A stretch of DNA of 64,000 nt, taken from the NCBI GenBank assembly GCA_963764685.1, contig CAVXTT010000001.1, positions 143,464-207,463 of the forward strand, written 5' to 3'. Source of the stretch: CAVXTT01 sp963764685. GTDB taxonomy: Bacteria > Bacteroidota > Ignavibacteria > Ignavibacteriales > Ignavibacteriaceae. This document shows, piece after piece, positions 47,563 to 57,110 of the stretch (the first letter of the stretch is position 1; each line of letters opens with the position of its first letter). Under the pieces are notes generated by a model, which did no database searches, had not been told where the DNA came from, and saw only the letters and a list, made by a program, of their open reading frames with translations. Position numbers and translations under genes: made by a program.

Positions 47563-48867
47563 TTATTTCAAAAGGATCATTTTCTTTACATCTGAGTAAA
47601 TTGCTGCCGTGCCGGTATAGCTTACCAGAAGTGAATAAAAATATATCCCTGATGAAAGATGAAGATTCTTTGTATCCAGTAAATATTCATATCTGCCGGC
47701 AGACTCTACCTCATTCAGCAAAACAGAAGTTACATTACCAAGAACATCATATAATATCATTTTCACATTTGCTTCGTTTGACCCTGCCGCAGCCGGGAAA
47801 TTATATCTTATCAGTGTTATTGGATTAAACGGGTTAGGAAAATTTTGAAATAAACAAAAATCTGACGGTATCAGCTTTACGTTTATTTCATTTGAATATT
47901 CAAAACTGCCGTCGGTATCAATTTGTTTTAATCTATAGGATATTTCACTGCTGTTAAAGATCTCATTATCCAGAAAGTTATAATTATTGGGAGTATTACA
48001 GTTGCCGTGTCCTTCTATGAATCCTATTTTCTCCCACTTCCCGTATTTTGATCTCTCAAGATCAAATCCATAGTTTTCAATTTCAGTTTCTGTCCTCCAC
48101 TTTACAATTATACTGTCAGAAAATACCTCGGCACTAAATGTTGTCAGCTCAACAGGCAGAGGTGCCTGCGCCCACGTGGTATCCAAACGCAGACCATCTA
48201 TATAGATATTTCCTGAAGCAGCAAGCTGGCTTAAATTAATTGATGTAAGATTTGCAGCATCAGCTACTGCAGGGCAGTGTGTTAACGCAGGAGGAGGGAT
48301 TCCTCCCGACAGATCAGGGTCGATCCATAATTTAAGAGTATCATTGCCCGTATTAAACTGGTATGATGCAACAATAAGATAAACTTCTCCGGGATCGCGT
48401 AACACAGGATCAAAAAAATACTCACCCCCTTTTGATATTCCGATCTTATATTTATTTGTACCTGTTACCTTTTGAAGATTAACATACAATTTAATGCTGG
48501 CATCCAATGATTTTAACCTGAAGAACCCTGCAGTAGTTAAATCAAGGGTATCCTTCATTTTTAAGAGAAAAGATACGTAGACCTTTTTACCGTTTCCCGA
48601 AATCATTGGAAAAGATCTCTTTATTCCGGAACGGCCTGAAGACCCTCCGTCGAGAAAAATCATTCTGCCGGCGCCGGAAGAGGGATAACCCCAATAAGTA
48701 AGATTTCCATCGATTACCTGAACATCATATGACCCCAAAGGATCTTCGATCCAATCAGTATTTAAAACGGTCAATGTACCGGTTGGGTATATAAAATTTT
48801 CTTCAATGACGGGCTGGGCATTTGTGTAATTATACACGACGAGAACACAAAATAAAATAAACCGCAT
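47563..48867 (-). CDS. T9SS-exported protein with FN3-like segment
   Basis: A secreted protein of 434 residues beginning with a signal peptide (MRFILFCVLVVYNYTNAQ). The N-terminal ~200 residues look like a laminin-G/concanavalin-type beta-sandwich (RSGIKRSFPMISGNGKKVYV, ASYQFNTGNDTLKLWIDPD). It continues with the LPVELTTFSAE and VKWRTETEIENYGFDLERS segment seen in many proteins of this lineage. It ends in a T9SS sorting domain (NFPNPFNPITLIRYNF, KKMILLK). No catalytic motif is seen, so a binding or structural role is likely. Confidence 0.85.
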   Translation of the reverse strand: MRFILFCVLVVYNYTNAQPVIEENFIYPTGTLTVLNTDWIEDPLGSYDVQVIDGNLTYWGYPSSGAGRMIFLDGGSSGRSGIKRSFPMISGNGKKVYVSFLLKMKDTLDLTTAGFFRLKSLDASIKLYVNLQKVTGTNKYKIGISKGGEYFFDPVLRDPGEVYLIVASYQFNTGNDTLKLWIDPDLSGGIPPPALTHCPAVADAANLTSINLSQLAASGNIYIDGLRLDTTWAQAPLPVELTTFSAEVFSDSIIVKWRTETEIENYGFDLERSKYGKWEKIGFIEGHGNCNTPNNYNFLDNEIFNSSEISYRLKQIDTDGSFEYSNEINVKLIPSDFCLFQNFPNPFNPITLIRYNFPAAAGSNEANVKMILYDVLGNVTSVLLNEVESAGRYEYLLDTKNLHLSSGIYFYSLLVSYTGTAAIYSDVKKMILLK

Positions 48868-48902
48868 TTTTATCCCCTGACTGTTATTATTAAAAAGAAC
48901 TT

Positions 48903-49502
48903 TTAAAAAGCTATATTCAACAGCATTGCCGCCGGAAGCATAAAAGTAAATATGAATAATCCCCTTCTGACTTTCGGCATCATTATTATAAAGATCTTAA
49001 ACCATATATAAACACTGAATCCATTTATAAGATTCAGACTTAAAAAACTAAATCCGGGAAGCTGTAAGATTAATTGTACGGAAATAAGCAGAATGATAAA
49101 CACTATCATAATGAGATCGAGTCCGCTGAATACAGAAATCCTGGCTCCAAATATCCTTTCACGGAATAAAACAAATACTCCTGCAAAAACTAAAATAACC
49201 GCAGCAGCTATTTGTGCCAGCAGGTAGTAGCTAAAATCCGCACTCCCGAAATATTGCAGATATGAGTCCCCGCTGCCTGATAAAGTAAAGAAGATTAAAA
49301 TATTCACCAGTACATATATATCATGAAAACCCGGGTACTTCTTTAGGGTGACTGCCGTTGAAACTATAAGCATAATAAACACTGTAATCATTACAATTAT
49401 TATTTCTTTAGGGCTGTTTATTTCAGACGGAAAAACAAACAAAACAATAAGCATTATCAATAAAGTTGAAATAGGAAAGAGTATTTTTTTATAAATTCTC
49501 AT
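48903..49502 (-). CDS. multi-pass membrane protein of unknown function
   Basis: About 199 residues with roughly six hydrophobic helices and short charged loops; no family recognised. The frame opens at 49559, but the ATG pair at 49505/49502 inside the end of the WecA-like gene gives a natural start (MRIYKKILFPISTLLIMLIV). The 14-17-base overlap indicates translational coupling with the WecA-like enzyme, suggesting a role in lipid-linked glycan assembly. Confidence 0.65.
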   Translation of the reverse strand: MRIYKKILFPISTLLIMLIVLFVFPSEINSPKEIIIVMITVFIMLIVSTAVTLKKYPGFHDIYVLVNILIFFTLSGSGDSYLQYFGSADFSYYLLAQIAAAVILVFAGVFVLFRERIFGARISVFSGLDLIMIVFIILLISVQLILQLPGFSFLSLNLINGFSVYIWFKIFIIMMPKVRRGLFIFTFMLPAAMLLNIAF

Positions 49503-50556
49503 CATATACAGGTCCGGATAAAGAAATGAAATTAGTGAGGAGGTTTTTCTCCTGACCACCAGGAAATAATTTATTACATCGGTTAAAGAAGATCAGGATG
49601 CTGCTTAACAGAATAAAAAGAGCAGATGCGATAAGAAAGTTATAGCTAATGCAGCATACAGCACTGAAAATAAATCCCAGCGTAAGAAGCTGGATTATAA
49701 ATACTGAATGTTTATGATGAATATTGTTGTCCTCAATCTTATGATGAATATGAGAACGGTCAGGGAGAAAAGGACTTTTTTTACGTTTTAGCCTGATAAA
49801 AATCACCTTAATCATATCCACTACCGGAAGTCCAAGCAGGATAATTGAAAAAGCCATATCAAGGCCGGTTTTATTAAAAGAATTTGAAAGTATTAAGGCA
49901 GAGACAGCAAGGAAAAAACCAATCAGCATTGAACCTGTATCGCCTAAAAATATTTTTGCCGGAAATGCATTGAACTTAAGAAAACCGATTAAGCTTCCCA
50001 TCATTGCAGAACAAATTACTATAATCGCTGAGTTCACATGGCTAACCGACAACATAAAAATCATCGTGAATATAAGCAGAGCATAGCCGGTGACAAGTCC
50101 ATCCAGCCCATCAAGCATATTTATGGAGTTAATAACTCCTGTAACAAAGAAAAATAAAACTAATACATCGAAAGGGAATGGGATTGGAAATCCGAAGAAT
50201 GCCATTTTGTTCATCCCGGGGTAGAAAAAGAAAATGAAGATTAATGAAGCGAGTGAATGCATAAAATATTTATTGTACCATCTGACTCCGCAGATATCAT
50301 CTTTCAATCCGCAAAGCATTATTAGTGAAGATGAAAAGAGAAGCGTTTTCGAATAAGGTATATTATTAAAAACGAGAAGTGAACAGAGAAGAGGGATAAA
50401 TATTAAAATACCTCCGGCTCTTGGAACAGGAACAGAATGTCTTTTTCTTCCGCCGGGGTAATCTACTACCTTTAACCTGGTAAGGGCATCGATCAGAAAT
50501 GGTGCAAGGAAAATTACAATGAGAAAACTGCCGGAGAAAATCAGCAGGTACAACAT
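49489..50556 (-). CDS. WecA/MraY-like polyprenyl-phosphate glycosyl-1-phosphate transferase
   Basis: An integral membrane enzyme of 355 residues that moves a sugar-1-phosphate from a UDP-sugar to undecaprenyl phosphate, starting glycan assembly on the inner membrane. Visible motifs are RKRHSVPVPRAGGI, NSINMLDGLDGLVTG, AKIFLGDTGSMLIGF and SHIHHKI, in an array of about ten helices. The family is WecA/TagO rather than MraY by the HIHH loop. It sits upstream of the nucleotide-sugar genes and presumably primes the same glycan. Confidence 0.92.
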   Translation of the reverse strand: MLYLLIFSGSFLIVIFLAPFLIDALTRLKVVDYPGGRKRHSVPVPRAGGILIFIPLLCSLLVFNNIPYSKTLLFSSSLIMLCGLKDDICGVRWYNKYFMHSLASLIFIFFFYPGMNKMAFFGFPIPFPFDVLVLFFFVTGVINSINMLDGLDGLVTGYALLIFTMIFMLSVSHVNSAIIVICSAMMGSLIGFLKFNAFPAKIFLGDTGSMLIGFFLAVSALILSNSFNKTGLDMAFSIILLGLPVVDMIKVIFIRLKRKKSPFLPDRSHIHHKIEDNNIHHKHSVFIIQLLTLGFIFSAVCCISYNFLIASALFILLSSILIFFNRCNKLFPGGQEKNLLTNFISLSGPVYDENL

Positions 50557-50774
50557 ATTATAATCCCCTTGATCAGAAAAGACAAAACAGAACTCTCCCC
50601 TTTACACACTTACTCCACCTGAATTTGTGTAATTTATAATATTAAGATGTAAAACCTGAAGCCAAAAAACAAATTTACATTTTCTTTTTATTCTCAGAAA
50701 AATATTTCATCGGGAAATAAGTTTATTACTGCTCATAAAAAAAATTTGAAAATTAAATCACCCAGCTATAGCTC

Positions 50775-50877
50775 CTAATCCTGATGTATTACTGATGTAA
50801 TCCTGATCTAATCCTCATATTTGGGCAAAAGTGAGGATTAGATGAGGATTAGATCAGGATTAGATGAGGATTAGATG
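50775..50877. repeat. 11-bp-periodic palindromic element, copy 2
   Basis: Left arm CTAATCCTGAT, GTATTACTGAT, GTAATCCTGAT, CTAATCCTCA. Loop with TTGGGCAAA. Right arm of four 11-mers GAGGATTAGAT (third with C first), starting TGAGGATTA at 50832. It matches the plan of 33018-33108; the right arm is identical over its 42 bases. Confidence 0.85.
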
Positions 50878-51042
50878 CTAAAGTTTAATTATTTATTAAT
50901 TAGGCCTTTTAGTTAAAATTTGATTTAATTTGGGAAAAGGAGGAAAAAACACTGTTTGGGGTTACTGATTCGTTTGGGGGATGCTTAGGTTAAAACGATA
51001 GATTGAAAGTGTGATGGTTTAATCTACAGAGTTTTGGTGTAA

Positions 51043-51063
51043 GGATCGATCAGTGATCGTTCC
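51043..51063. repeat. 21-bp palindrome, family copy 2
   Basis: GGATCGATCA-G-TGATCGTTCC, followed by TTACTTGCACAAT. It shares the outer arm and trailing bases with 44010-44030, with paired changes in the inner arm. Confidence 0.7.
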
Positions 51064-51138
51064 TTACTTGCACAATCCTATGGGTTAGTTTTTACTCATG
51101 CACTGAAATTATTTTTTTCAATTTGAGTCTATCCCCCC

Positions 51139-52329
51139 TTACTTAACCAGCCACAATTCCTTCTGCGGTTTTGAAATAAATTCTGCGCCGTCCTTTGTAA
51201 CGTATACTTCTTCTTCGATGGTAGCTACGCCGTGCCCTTCTACCGTAAGGCGGGGCTCGATGGTGAATACCTGCGATTCTTCTAGTTTAAGGAAGGGGAG
51301 GTTGCCGTAGTTTTCCCACCTGGGGAATAAGCCTGCGCCGCCGTCGTGCACGTTCCTGCCTACCTGGTGCCCCAGTCCGTGCTTGTATTCGGAGTAACCG
51401 CTCTTTACAATGTAGTTCCTTGCAATGTCGTCCATCTCGCATCCCTGCACGCCGGGCTTTATCTTTTCCTTTACCATCCGGATGGATTCAACTATTACAT
51501 CAAATCCCCTCTGCACATTTGCCGGGGCTTTGTCTTCGTTATCCTTAAGCACGTACCACGTCCTCTGTATGTCCGAACAGTAGCTGTTGTATTTTACCCC
51601 GAAGTCGCAGTTGATAAGATGCCCCTTCTCTATTACACGGTCCTCGGGACCAAGATGGGGACCCTTGATTATGGGACCTGTAAATATACTGGGGCAGTGG
51701 TCGTCCTCCCACGAAAGCTCCAGTCCCCTCTTCTTTACCTGCGCCTTCATAAACTCAGCTACATCAATTTCCGTCTGCCCCGGCTTTATGAATTTTGTGG
51801 TCTCATCTATTATCTCTAAAGTTTCCTTTACCGCCCTTCTCATATTATCTATCTCGGCAGGAGATTTTCTTCCTTTAAGCGCGGATACAAGCTCTTCGGA
51901 TGATACGAGGCTGAACCTGTACTTTGTATCCATCAGGTAATTCATCAGCAGCAGGTACATACCGTGCGTTAACCCGTCGGCAAGGTTTGAGTTCTGCGAA
52001 TAGTTGATTGCAATTCTCCCGGGGTCTTTCTTTTGAAGATAAGCAGTAAATGTATCGCCGAAGGATTCCTTGTACTGGATTATCTGCGGGTATAAGCCTG
52101 TCTGCTTTATATTATCAAGATCAAGCGAGCCCGCAATTGCGGCTGTCTCACCATCCTTGTTTATGATAAACGCACTCTTCCAGGTAACATTTATACCGAG
52201 TATCATATCCTGTACGGGGTCGTGTATGCTGGAGCTCTCGCGGATAAATGTTATCCACATATCGATGTTCTTATCCTTAAGCAGCTTAACTGCCTGGCTG
52301 ATCTTTTCCTGAAGAATTTTATCGGGCAT
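51139..52329 (-). CDS. M24-family metallopeptidase (Xaa-Pro aminopeptidase-like)
   Basis: A cytoplasmic dinuclear-metal peptidase of 396 residues. The N-terminal creatinase-like domain is followed by the pita-bread fold with all five metal ligands: Asp in LINCDFG, Asp in YCSDIQRTW, His in KHGLGHQVG, Glu in FTIEPRL and Glu in TIEEEVYV. The frame opens at 52389, but the Met at 52329 (MPDKILQEK) is the better start, with GAGAG upstream. Likely cleaves N-terminal residues before proline; exact specificity unknown. Monocistronic. Confidence 0.9.
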   Translation of the reverse strand: MPDKILQEKISQAVKLLKDKNIDMWITFIRESSSIHDPVQDMILGINVTWKSAFIINKDGETAAIAGSLDLDNIKQTGLYPQIIQYKESFGDTFTAYLQKKDPGRIAINYSQNSNLADGLTHGMYLLLMNYLMDTKYRFSLVSSEELVSALKGRKSPAEIDNMRRAVKETLEIIDETTKFIKPGQTEIDVAEFMKAQVKKRGLELSWEDDHCPSIFTGPIIKGPHLGPEDRVIEKGHLINCDFGVKYNSYCSDIQRTWYVLKDNEDKAPANVQRGFDVIVESIRMVKEKIKPGVQGCEMDDIARNYIVKSGYSEYKHGLGHQVGRNVHDGGAGLFPRWENYGNLPFLKLEESQVFTIEPRLTVEGHGVATIEEEVYVTKDGAEFISKPQKELWLVK

Positions 52330-53229
52330 TTGTTTCTCTCGCGGTGTTAATGATAGTATTTTTTGTTCCCCGGTGCCTGTCCCCTCCACTCGGCTGAAGA
52401 GTTAGCTGCCTTATAAATGCAGCACTTGTTTCAGCTTGTTGTCTCCGGGCAACAGAAACTTATAAATTTCATCAAAAATATATTAGTACGGCGTTAAAAA
52501 CAATAAAATTTGAAGTTATTTATGCAGTTCAAAAAGAAAAGACAAGGCGTCCCTGTGGAACTCATTTTACCAACATCACCCTGTGGGAACTCATCCCCTA
52601 CCCCTTCTCTTAGGAATAGAAGGGGACGAAAGAAAAGACAAGTTTGACAATGTTATTTCTCAGGCTCCAATAAAGTCCTTCTCTTTTTCAAGAGAAGGAT
52701 TTAGGATGAGTTCAGGGTTTGGGGGCAATAGGGTTTAATGCTGACTATGTGGCGACCATCTGAACTCTTCTTACCAACATCACCCTGTGGGAACTCATCC
52801 CCTACCCCTTCTCTTGGGAAGAGAAGGGGACGAAAGGAAAAGACAAGTTTGACAATGTTATTTCTCAGGCTCCAATAAAGTCCTTCTCTTTTTCAAGAGA
52901 AGGATTTAGGATGAGTTCAGCGTTTGGGGGCAATAGGCTTTAATGCTCGAATAGGTGGCGACCATCTGAACTCTTCTTACCAACATCACCCTGTGGGAAC
53001 TCATCCCCTACCCCTTCTCTTGGGAAGAGAAGGGGACGAAGGGAAAAGACAAGATTGACAATGTTATGTCCCACGCTCCAATAAAGTCCTTCTCTTTTTC
53101 AAGAGAAGGATTTAGGATGAGTTCAGGTTTTAGGGGCAATAGGCTTAATGCTCGAATAGGTGGCGACCATCTGAACTCTTCTTACCAACATCACCCTGTG
53201 GGAACTCATCCCCTACCCCTTCTCTTGAG
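52330..53229. other. gene-free region dominated by a 205-bp tandem array
   Basis: About 240 bases of AT-rich leader, then the tandem repeat (52569-53226) that runs into an insertion sequence. I see no coding frame worth reporting. Confidence 0.6.
52569..53226. repeat. three full and one partial ~205-bp tandem repeats with nested hairpins
   Basis: Units begin ACCAACATCACCCTGTGGG at 52569, 52773, 52979 and 53184 (periods 204, 206, 205). Each has outer arms AACTCATCC/GGATGAGTT enclosing two hairpins: CCCCTTCTCTT-ggg-AAGAGAAGGGG and TCCTTCTCTT-tttc-AAGAGAAGGA. The first-unit hairpin is slightly degenerate. The fourth copy stops after 43 bases at the insertion sequence. Confidence 0.9.
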
Positions 53230-54784
53230 GAGGCTGTGTGAAAAAGACTTTATTTGTGGGAGTTAATAAATAGATTCTTTAGGAGGAGCTTTTTAATAGA
53301 AACAAAAAAATGGCCTCCCGCTAAGCCATTTCCCGTTGATAATTATCGATTACCTGATTTAGTCTCTCATAGCCATCTATGTTGAAGATCCTTAAAATAT
53401 TGTAAGCTAAACTGACTAATCTGATCTCAGTGTGTACCTTTGTCTTACCCCTGCATAAGATTGGATTCTTTCCCAACCACATCTTTATTATTCCGAATGG
53501 ATGCTCTACTATAGTCTTCCGTAACTTTATCTTTTCCTTAGATTCCTTCAGCATCATCTTCTGACGGTAGTAATCTCTAAAGTCTTGATTATGATATCTT
53601 ATTTTCTCCCTACCTGTTTTTGAACGGGTACATTCCTCCCTTATAGGACACCCCTGGCATTCAGCACATTTGTAATATCTCCTGACTCTTCTACTATTTA
53701 CTCTTTTTATCTGTGTAAATGTTAATACCTTTCCCATTTGACAAGTATACTGATCTTTTTCTCTATCATATCGAAAGTCTCCCTTAACCTTCTCAGGCAG
53801 CGGTGCTATATATGTATCGACCTGTTGTTCCTGCTCTAAATTCTGTATCTGCTCAGGACTATAATATCCTGCGTCAGCACTCACCTCTTCAGACTTTTTA
53901 CCACTGAGCATCTCCCTGGTTGTTTCATACATACTCTCCAACTGCTCAAAATCATTTGTATTACTTACTACATCTGTTGCCAGTATAAGCTTATTTTTCT
54001 GATCACAGCTTATCTGAACATTATAGCCTGCTCTTTTGGCCCCATCCACCCTTACTATATTACAATCAGGATCTGCCTCTATATAAACTTTTTTTTTACT
54101 ATCCTTCAGATACTCCAACTTATTCTCAAGCTCTTGCTTTTCTTTCCTCAGCAGCTCTATTTCTGTCTCATATTCATCTACATTGTTAAAAACTTCCAGA
54201 TAATAGGTTATTTTCCCCTCTGTCTGTTCTATCCTTTCCCTTAACTCCTCTGTATTCATACTCCCTCTCATTGAAGCATTTGCCTTCAGTTTTGTTCCAT
54301 CTATTACTATGGATTTACCTTCGGCATATCCGCTTTCCAGCAAAAACTTATTAAATGAGATTATTGACTGCTTTATCTGCTCCTGATTATCTTTTCTGTA
54401 GTTGGATATGGTCCAATGATCCGGTATCATTCTCTGCATTAACCAGATTACTTCTATGTTTACCTTGCACTCTCTTTCCAGAGCACGGGAGCTCTTTACC
54501 CGGTGAAGATATCCGTAAAGAAAGAGTTTTAACAGACTGCTTCTCGGGTATTCTGGTCTGCCTGGTTCAGGATCTCTGTTTACTGGTTCTTTTGACTCAT
54601 ATAGTTTATCGACAATCTTATCGATTATCCTGGCTATAGAGTGCTCATCTACCTGATCATCCAGACTGCTGAACATCTCTGATTGATATCGGCTTTGTGG
54701 TATTATCTCTGACAATTATACTCTCTGTTTTTTTTAACAAACTTATTAATTGTTAGAATTAATTCATAATTTTCACACAGGCTC
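53230..54784 (-). mobile_element. IS1182-family insertion sequence, about 1.55 kb
   Basis: A complete-looking element with one transposase gene and terminal inverted repeats GAGGCTGTGTGAAAA (53230-53244) and its complement at 54770-54784 (14 of 15 bases). The inverted match may extend a few bases further out. It truncates the fourth copy of the 205-bp repeat, and the sequence beyond the right end does not resume that repeat, so insertion was accompanied by loss of flanking DNA or happened at the array edge. No clear target duplication is seen. Confidence 0.85.
53321..54715 (-). CDS. IS1182-family transposase
   Basis: A DDE-type transposase of 464 residues, full length for the family. The N-terminal DUF772-type region (SSLLKLFLYGYLHRVKSSRA, DHWTISNYRK) is followed by a catalytic core with Asp in IVIDGTKLKANAS, Asp in SADAGYYSPEQI, and Glu in TIVEHPFGIIKMW. 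A cysteine cluster (YKCAECQGCPIREECTRS) typical of this family precedes the last acidic residue. No frameshift or stop, so the element may still be active. Confidence 0.94.
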   Translation of the reverse strand: MSEIIPQSRYQSEMFSSLDDQVDEHSIARIIDKIVDKLYESKEPVNRDPEPGRPEYPRSSLLKLFLYGYLHRVKSSRALERECKVNIEVIWLMQRMIPDHWTISNYRKDNQEQIKQSIISFNKFLLESGYAEGKSIVIDGTKLKANASMRGSMNTEELRERIEQTEGKITYYLEVFNNVDEYETEIELLRKEKQELENKLEYLKDSKKKVYIEADPDCNIVRVDGAKRAGYNVQISCDQKNKLILATDVVSNTNDFEQLESMYETTREMLSGKKSEEVSADAGYYSPEQIQNLEQEQQVDTYIAPLPEKVKGDFRYDREKDQYTCQMGKVLTFTQIKRVNSRRVRRYYKCAECQGCPIREECTRSKTGREKIRYHNQDFRDYYRQKMMLKESKEKIKLRKTIVEHPFGIIKMWLGKNPILCRGKTKVHTEIRLVSLAYNILRIFNIDGYERLNQVIDNYQREMA

Positions 54785-55109
54785 GTCCGGCCAGTATCGG
54801 GGCATTATTTACCTGGAATCCCGGAGGTAATAAATATTGCTACTAGAATGAATAAACATTTGGATAAGAGACTTAAAAAATACCTCCCGGGATCTCTATG
54901 CAGAAAAGGCAGTAGAGTTTGTCTTAATAAGAAGGATTGATTTATAGTATAGGATGAATCTGTCCAATTTATCCTATTATTCTATACTTTTACTGAAACT
55001 CGAATTACAGTAGTGCAGCTTTATATTACATCCCTTGCATTTTCCTTTCCTAAAAGCTAATTTTCTACATTTCAATAATATTCATCCCAACCTATTAGCG
55101 GAGTAAACA
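54785..55109. other. intergenic region upstream of acs
   Basis: About 325 bases with no coding frame. It holds an inverted repeat ATCCCGGAGGTA (54818-54829)/TACCTCCCGGGAT (54881-54893, one extra G) separated by ~50 bases. The acs ribosome site (GCGGAG) ends it. Confidence 0.5.
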
Positions 55110-57000
55110 ATGAAGGAAAATAATCTGCGAGGAGAAGTTTATTATCCAACCAAAGAAATTGTAAAGCACGGTATTGCTAAATGCGGGGAAATATACCGCT
55201 TTGCTGAAGAAGATTATGAGGGTTTCTGGGCTAAGGAAGCAGAGAACCTTCATTGGTTCAAGAAATGGGATAAGGTGCTTGATGACTCGAATAAACCCTT
55301 CTATAAATGGTTTACCGGCGGCAGAACAAATATTGCATATAACGCTGTGGACATTCACGTTAATAGTTATCGCCGCAATAAACTTGCTTTGATTTGGGAA
55401 GGGGAAAACGGGGAATTCCGTTCCCTGTCTTACTTTGCACTTAAGCGTGAGACCTGCCGCTTTGCAAATGTGTTGAAGAGTCTGGGTGTAAGAAAGGGAG
55501 ACAGGGTTACAATTTATATGGGACGGATTCCCGAACTTATGACTGCTATGCTTGCCTGTGCCAGGATCGGTGCAGTCCATTCAGTTGTGTACGGCGGATT
55601 TTCTGTTGAAGCCCTGCACGAACGTCTTGAGGATAGTCAATCAAAAGTTTTAATTGTAGCCGACGGCGCATACCAGCGCGGCAAAGTTATTCAGCTGAAG
55701 CAAATAGCCGATGAGGCACTTCAGCGTGCCGCTACAGTTGAAAGCGTGCTTGTTGTAAAAAGGACAGGTGAGCAGATTTTTATGGAAGCAGGACGCGATA
55801 TGTGGTACCACGAGCTGATGGCTCTTCCCATTGCCGGCAATTCCTGCCATATGGAACATATGGAAGCTGAGGATCCATTATTCCTTTTATACACTTCCGG
55901 TACAACCGGAAAACCGAAAGCAATACTCCACACCCACGGCGGTTATATGGTGGGGGTATATTCAACTCTTAAATATGTATTCGATATTCACGAAGAGGAC
56001 AGGTACTGGTGTGCAGCCGACCCCGGCTGGATAACCGGTCATAGTTATATAGTTTATGGTCCACTGCTTAACGGAGCAACTTCATTTATGTATGAAGGGG
56101 CTCCTACTCATCCTTACCCGAACAGATGGTGGCAGCTTATTGAGAAGTACGGTATAAATATTTTGTATACGGCCCCTACTGCAATAAGAGGTTTGATGCG
56201 TTACGGAGAAGCCTGGCCTAACCGGCATGATCTTTCATCTTTAAGACTCCTCGGCAGTGTTGGCGAACCGATAAATCCTGAAGCATGGAAATGGTACCAT
56301 AGAGTGATCGGAAAAGAAAAATGTCCGATTATGGATACCTGGTGGCAGACTGAAACGGGAATGTTTATGATTACCCCGATGCCCTGCGTTCCTTTGAAAC
56401 CTGGTTCGGGTACGAAGCCTTTCCCGGGATTGAAAATGGATATATTGGATGAAAATGGGAATCCGGTGAAGGATAATGAGGAAGGATATCTTATTATCAG
56501 GAATCCGTGGCCTGCTATGATTAGAACAATTTATAACGATCCTGATAGATATGTTAATCAATACTGGAGCCGCTTTCCGGGTGCATATATGACCGGAGAT
56601 TCTGCACGGAGGGATGAGGACGGCTATTACTGGATAATTGGACGCGTTGATGATGTAATTAAAGTTTCAGGCTACCGCCTGGGTACTGCTGAAATTGAAA
56701 GTGCACTGGTAAGTCACCACGCTGTTGCTGAAGCAGCTGCCATAGGTCTGCCGCACGATATTAAAGGGCACGCAATTTATGCTTATGTAATTCTTAAATC
56801 AGGTTTCAAGAATGAGGACGGACTGATCGAAGAATTAAGACAGCATGTTGGGACACGAAGTAGGTCCTATAGCAAAACCGGAACATATAGAGATTGTTGA
56901 ATCTCTGCCAAAGACAAGAAGCGGAAAAATTATGAGGCGTGTGTTGAAGGCAAAGGCTTTAGGGCAGGACCCCGGGAATCTGAGCACACTTGAAGAGTGA
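55110..57000 (+). CDS. acs: acetyl-CoA synthetase, frameshifted near its C-terminus
   Basis: Makes acetyl-CoA from acetate, ATP and CoA. The first 580 or so residues are intact, with LLYTSGTTGKPKAI (P-loop), the VGEPINPEAW loop, DTWWQTETGMF and the hinge GYYWIIGRVDDVIKVSG. At about 56850 one extra G in a GGG run breaks the frame. The next frame supplies the expected end EVGPIAKPEHIEIVESLPKT followed by RSGKIMRR with the catalytic, acetylation-sensitive Lys, to TGA at 57000. The break marks the start of a heavily frameshifted stretch of the contig. Confidence 0.95.
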
Positions 57001-57110
57001 AACATACCGGCGTAGGTGTGCGCCCATCTATTATCCGTATCTGATGGTTTTTTCCTTCGGTCAAATTCTGTTATTTTTCTATATCTACTATAATATTTTT
57101 AGGTTATATA

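Larger units (their letters stand above)
50557..51138. other. intergenic region with two palindromic repeats
   Basis: About 580 AT-rich bases. It contains copy 2 of the 11-bp-periodic palindrome (50775-50877) and copy 2 of the 21-bp palindrome (51043-51063). No coding frame is seen. Confidence 0.6.

Noticed and set aside
54355..54639. Plus-strand open frame inside the IS
   Set aside because: It lies opposite the conserved transposase frame and shows no protein-like signature.
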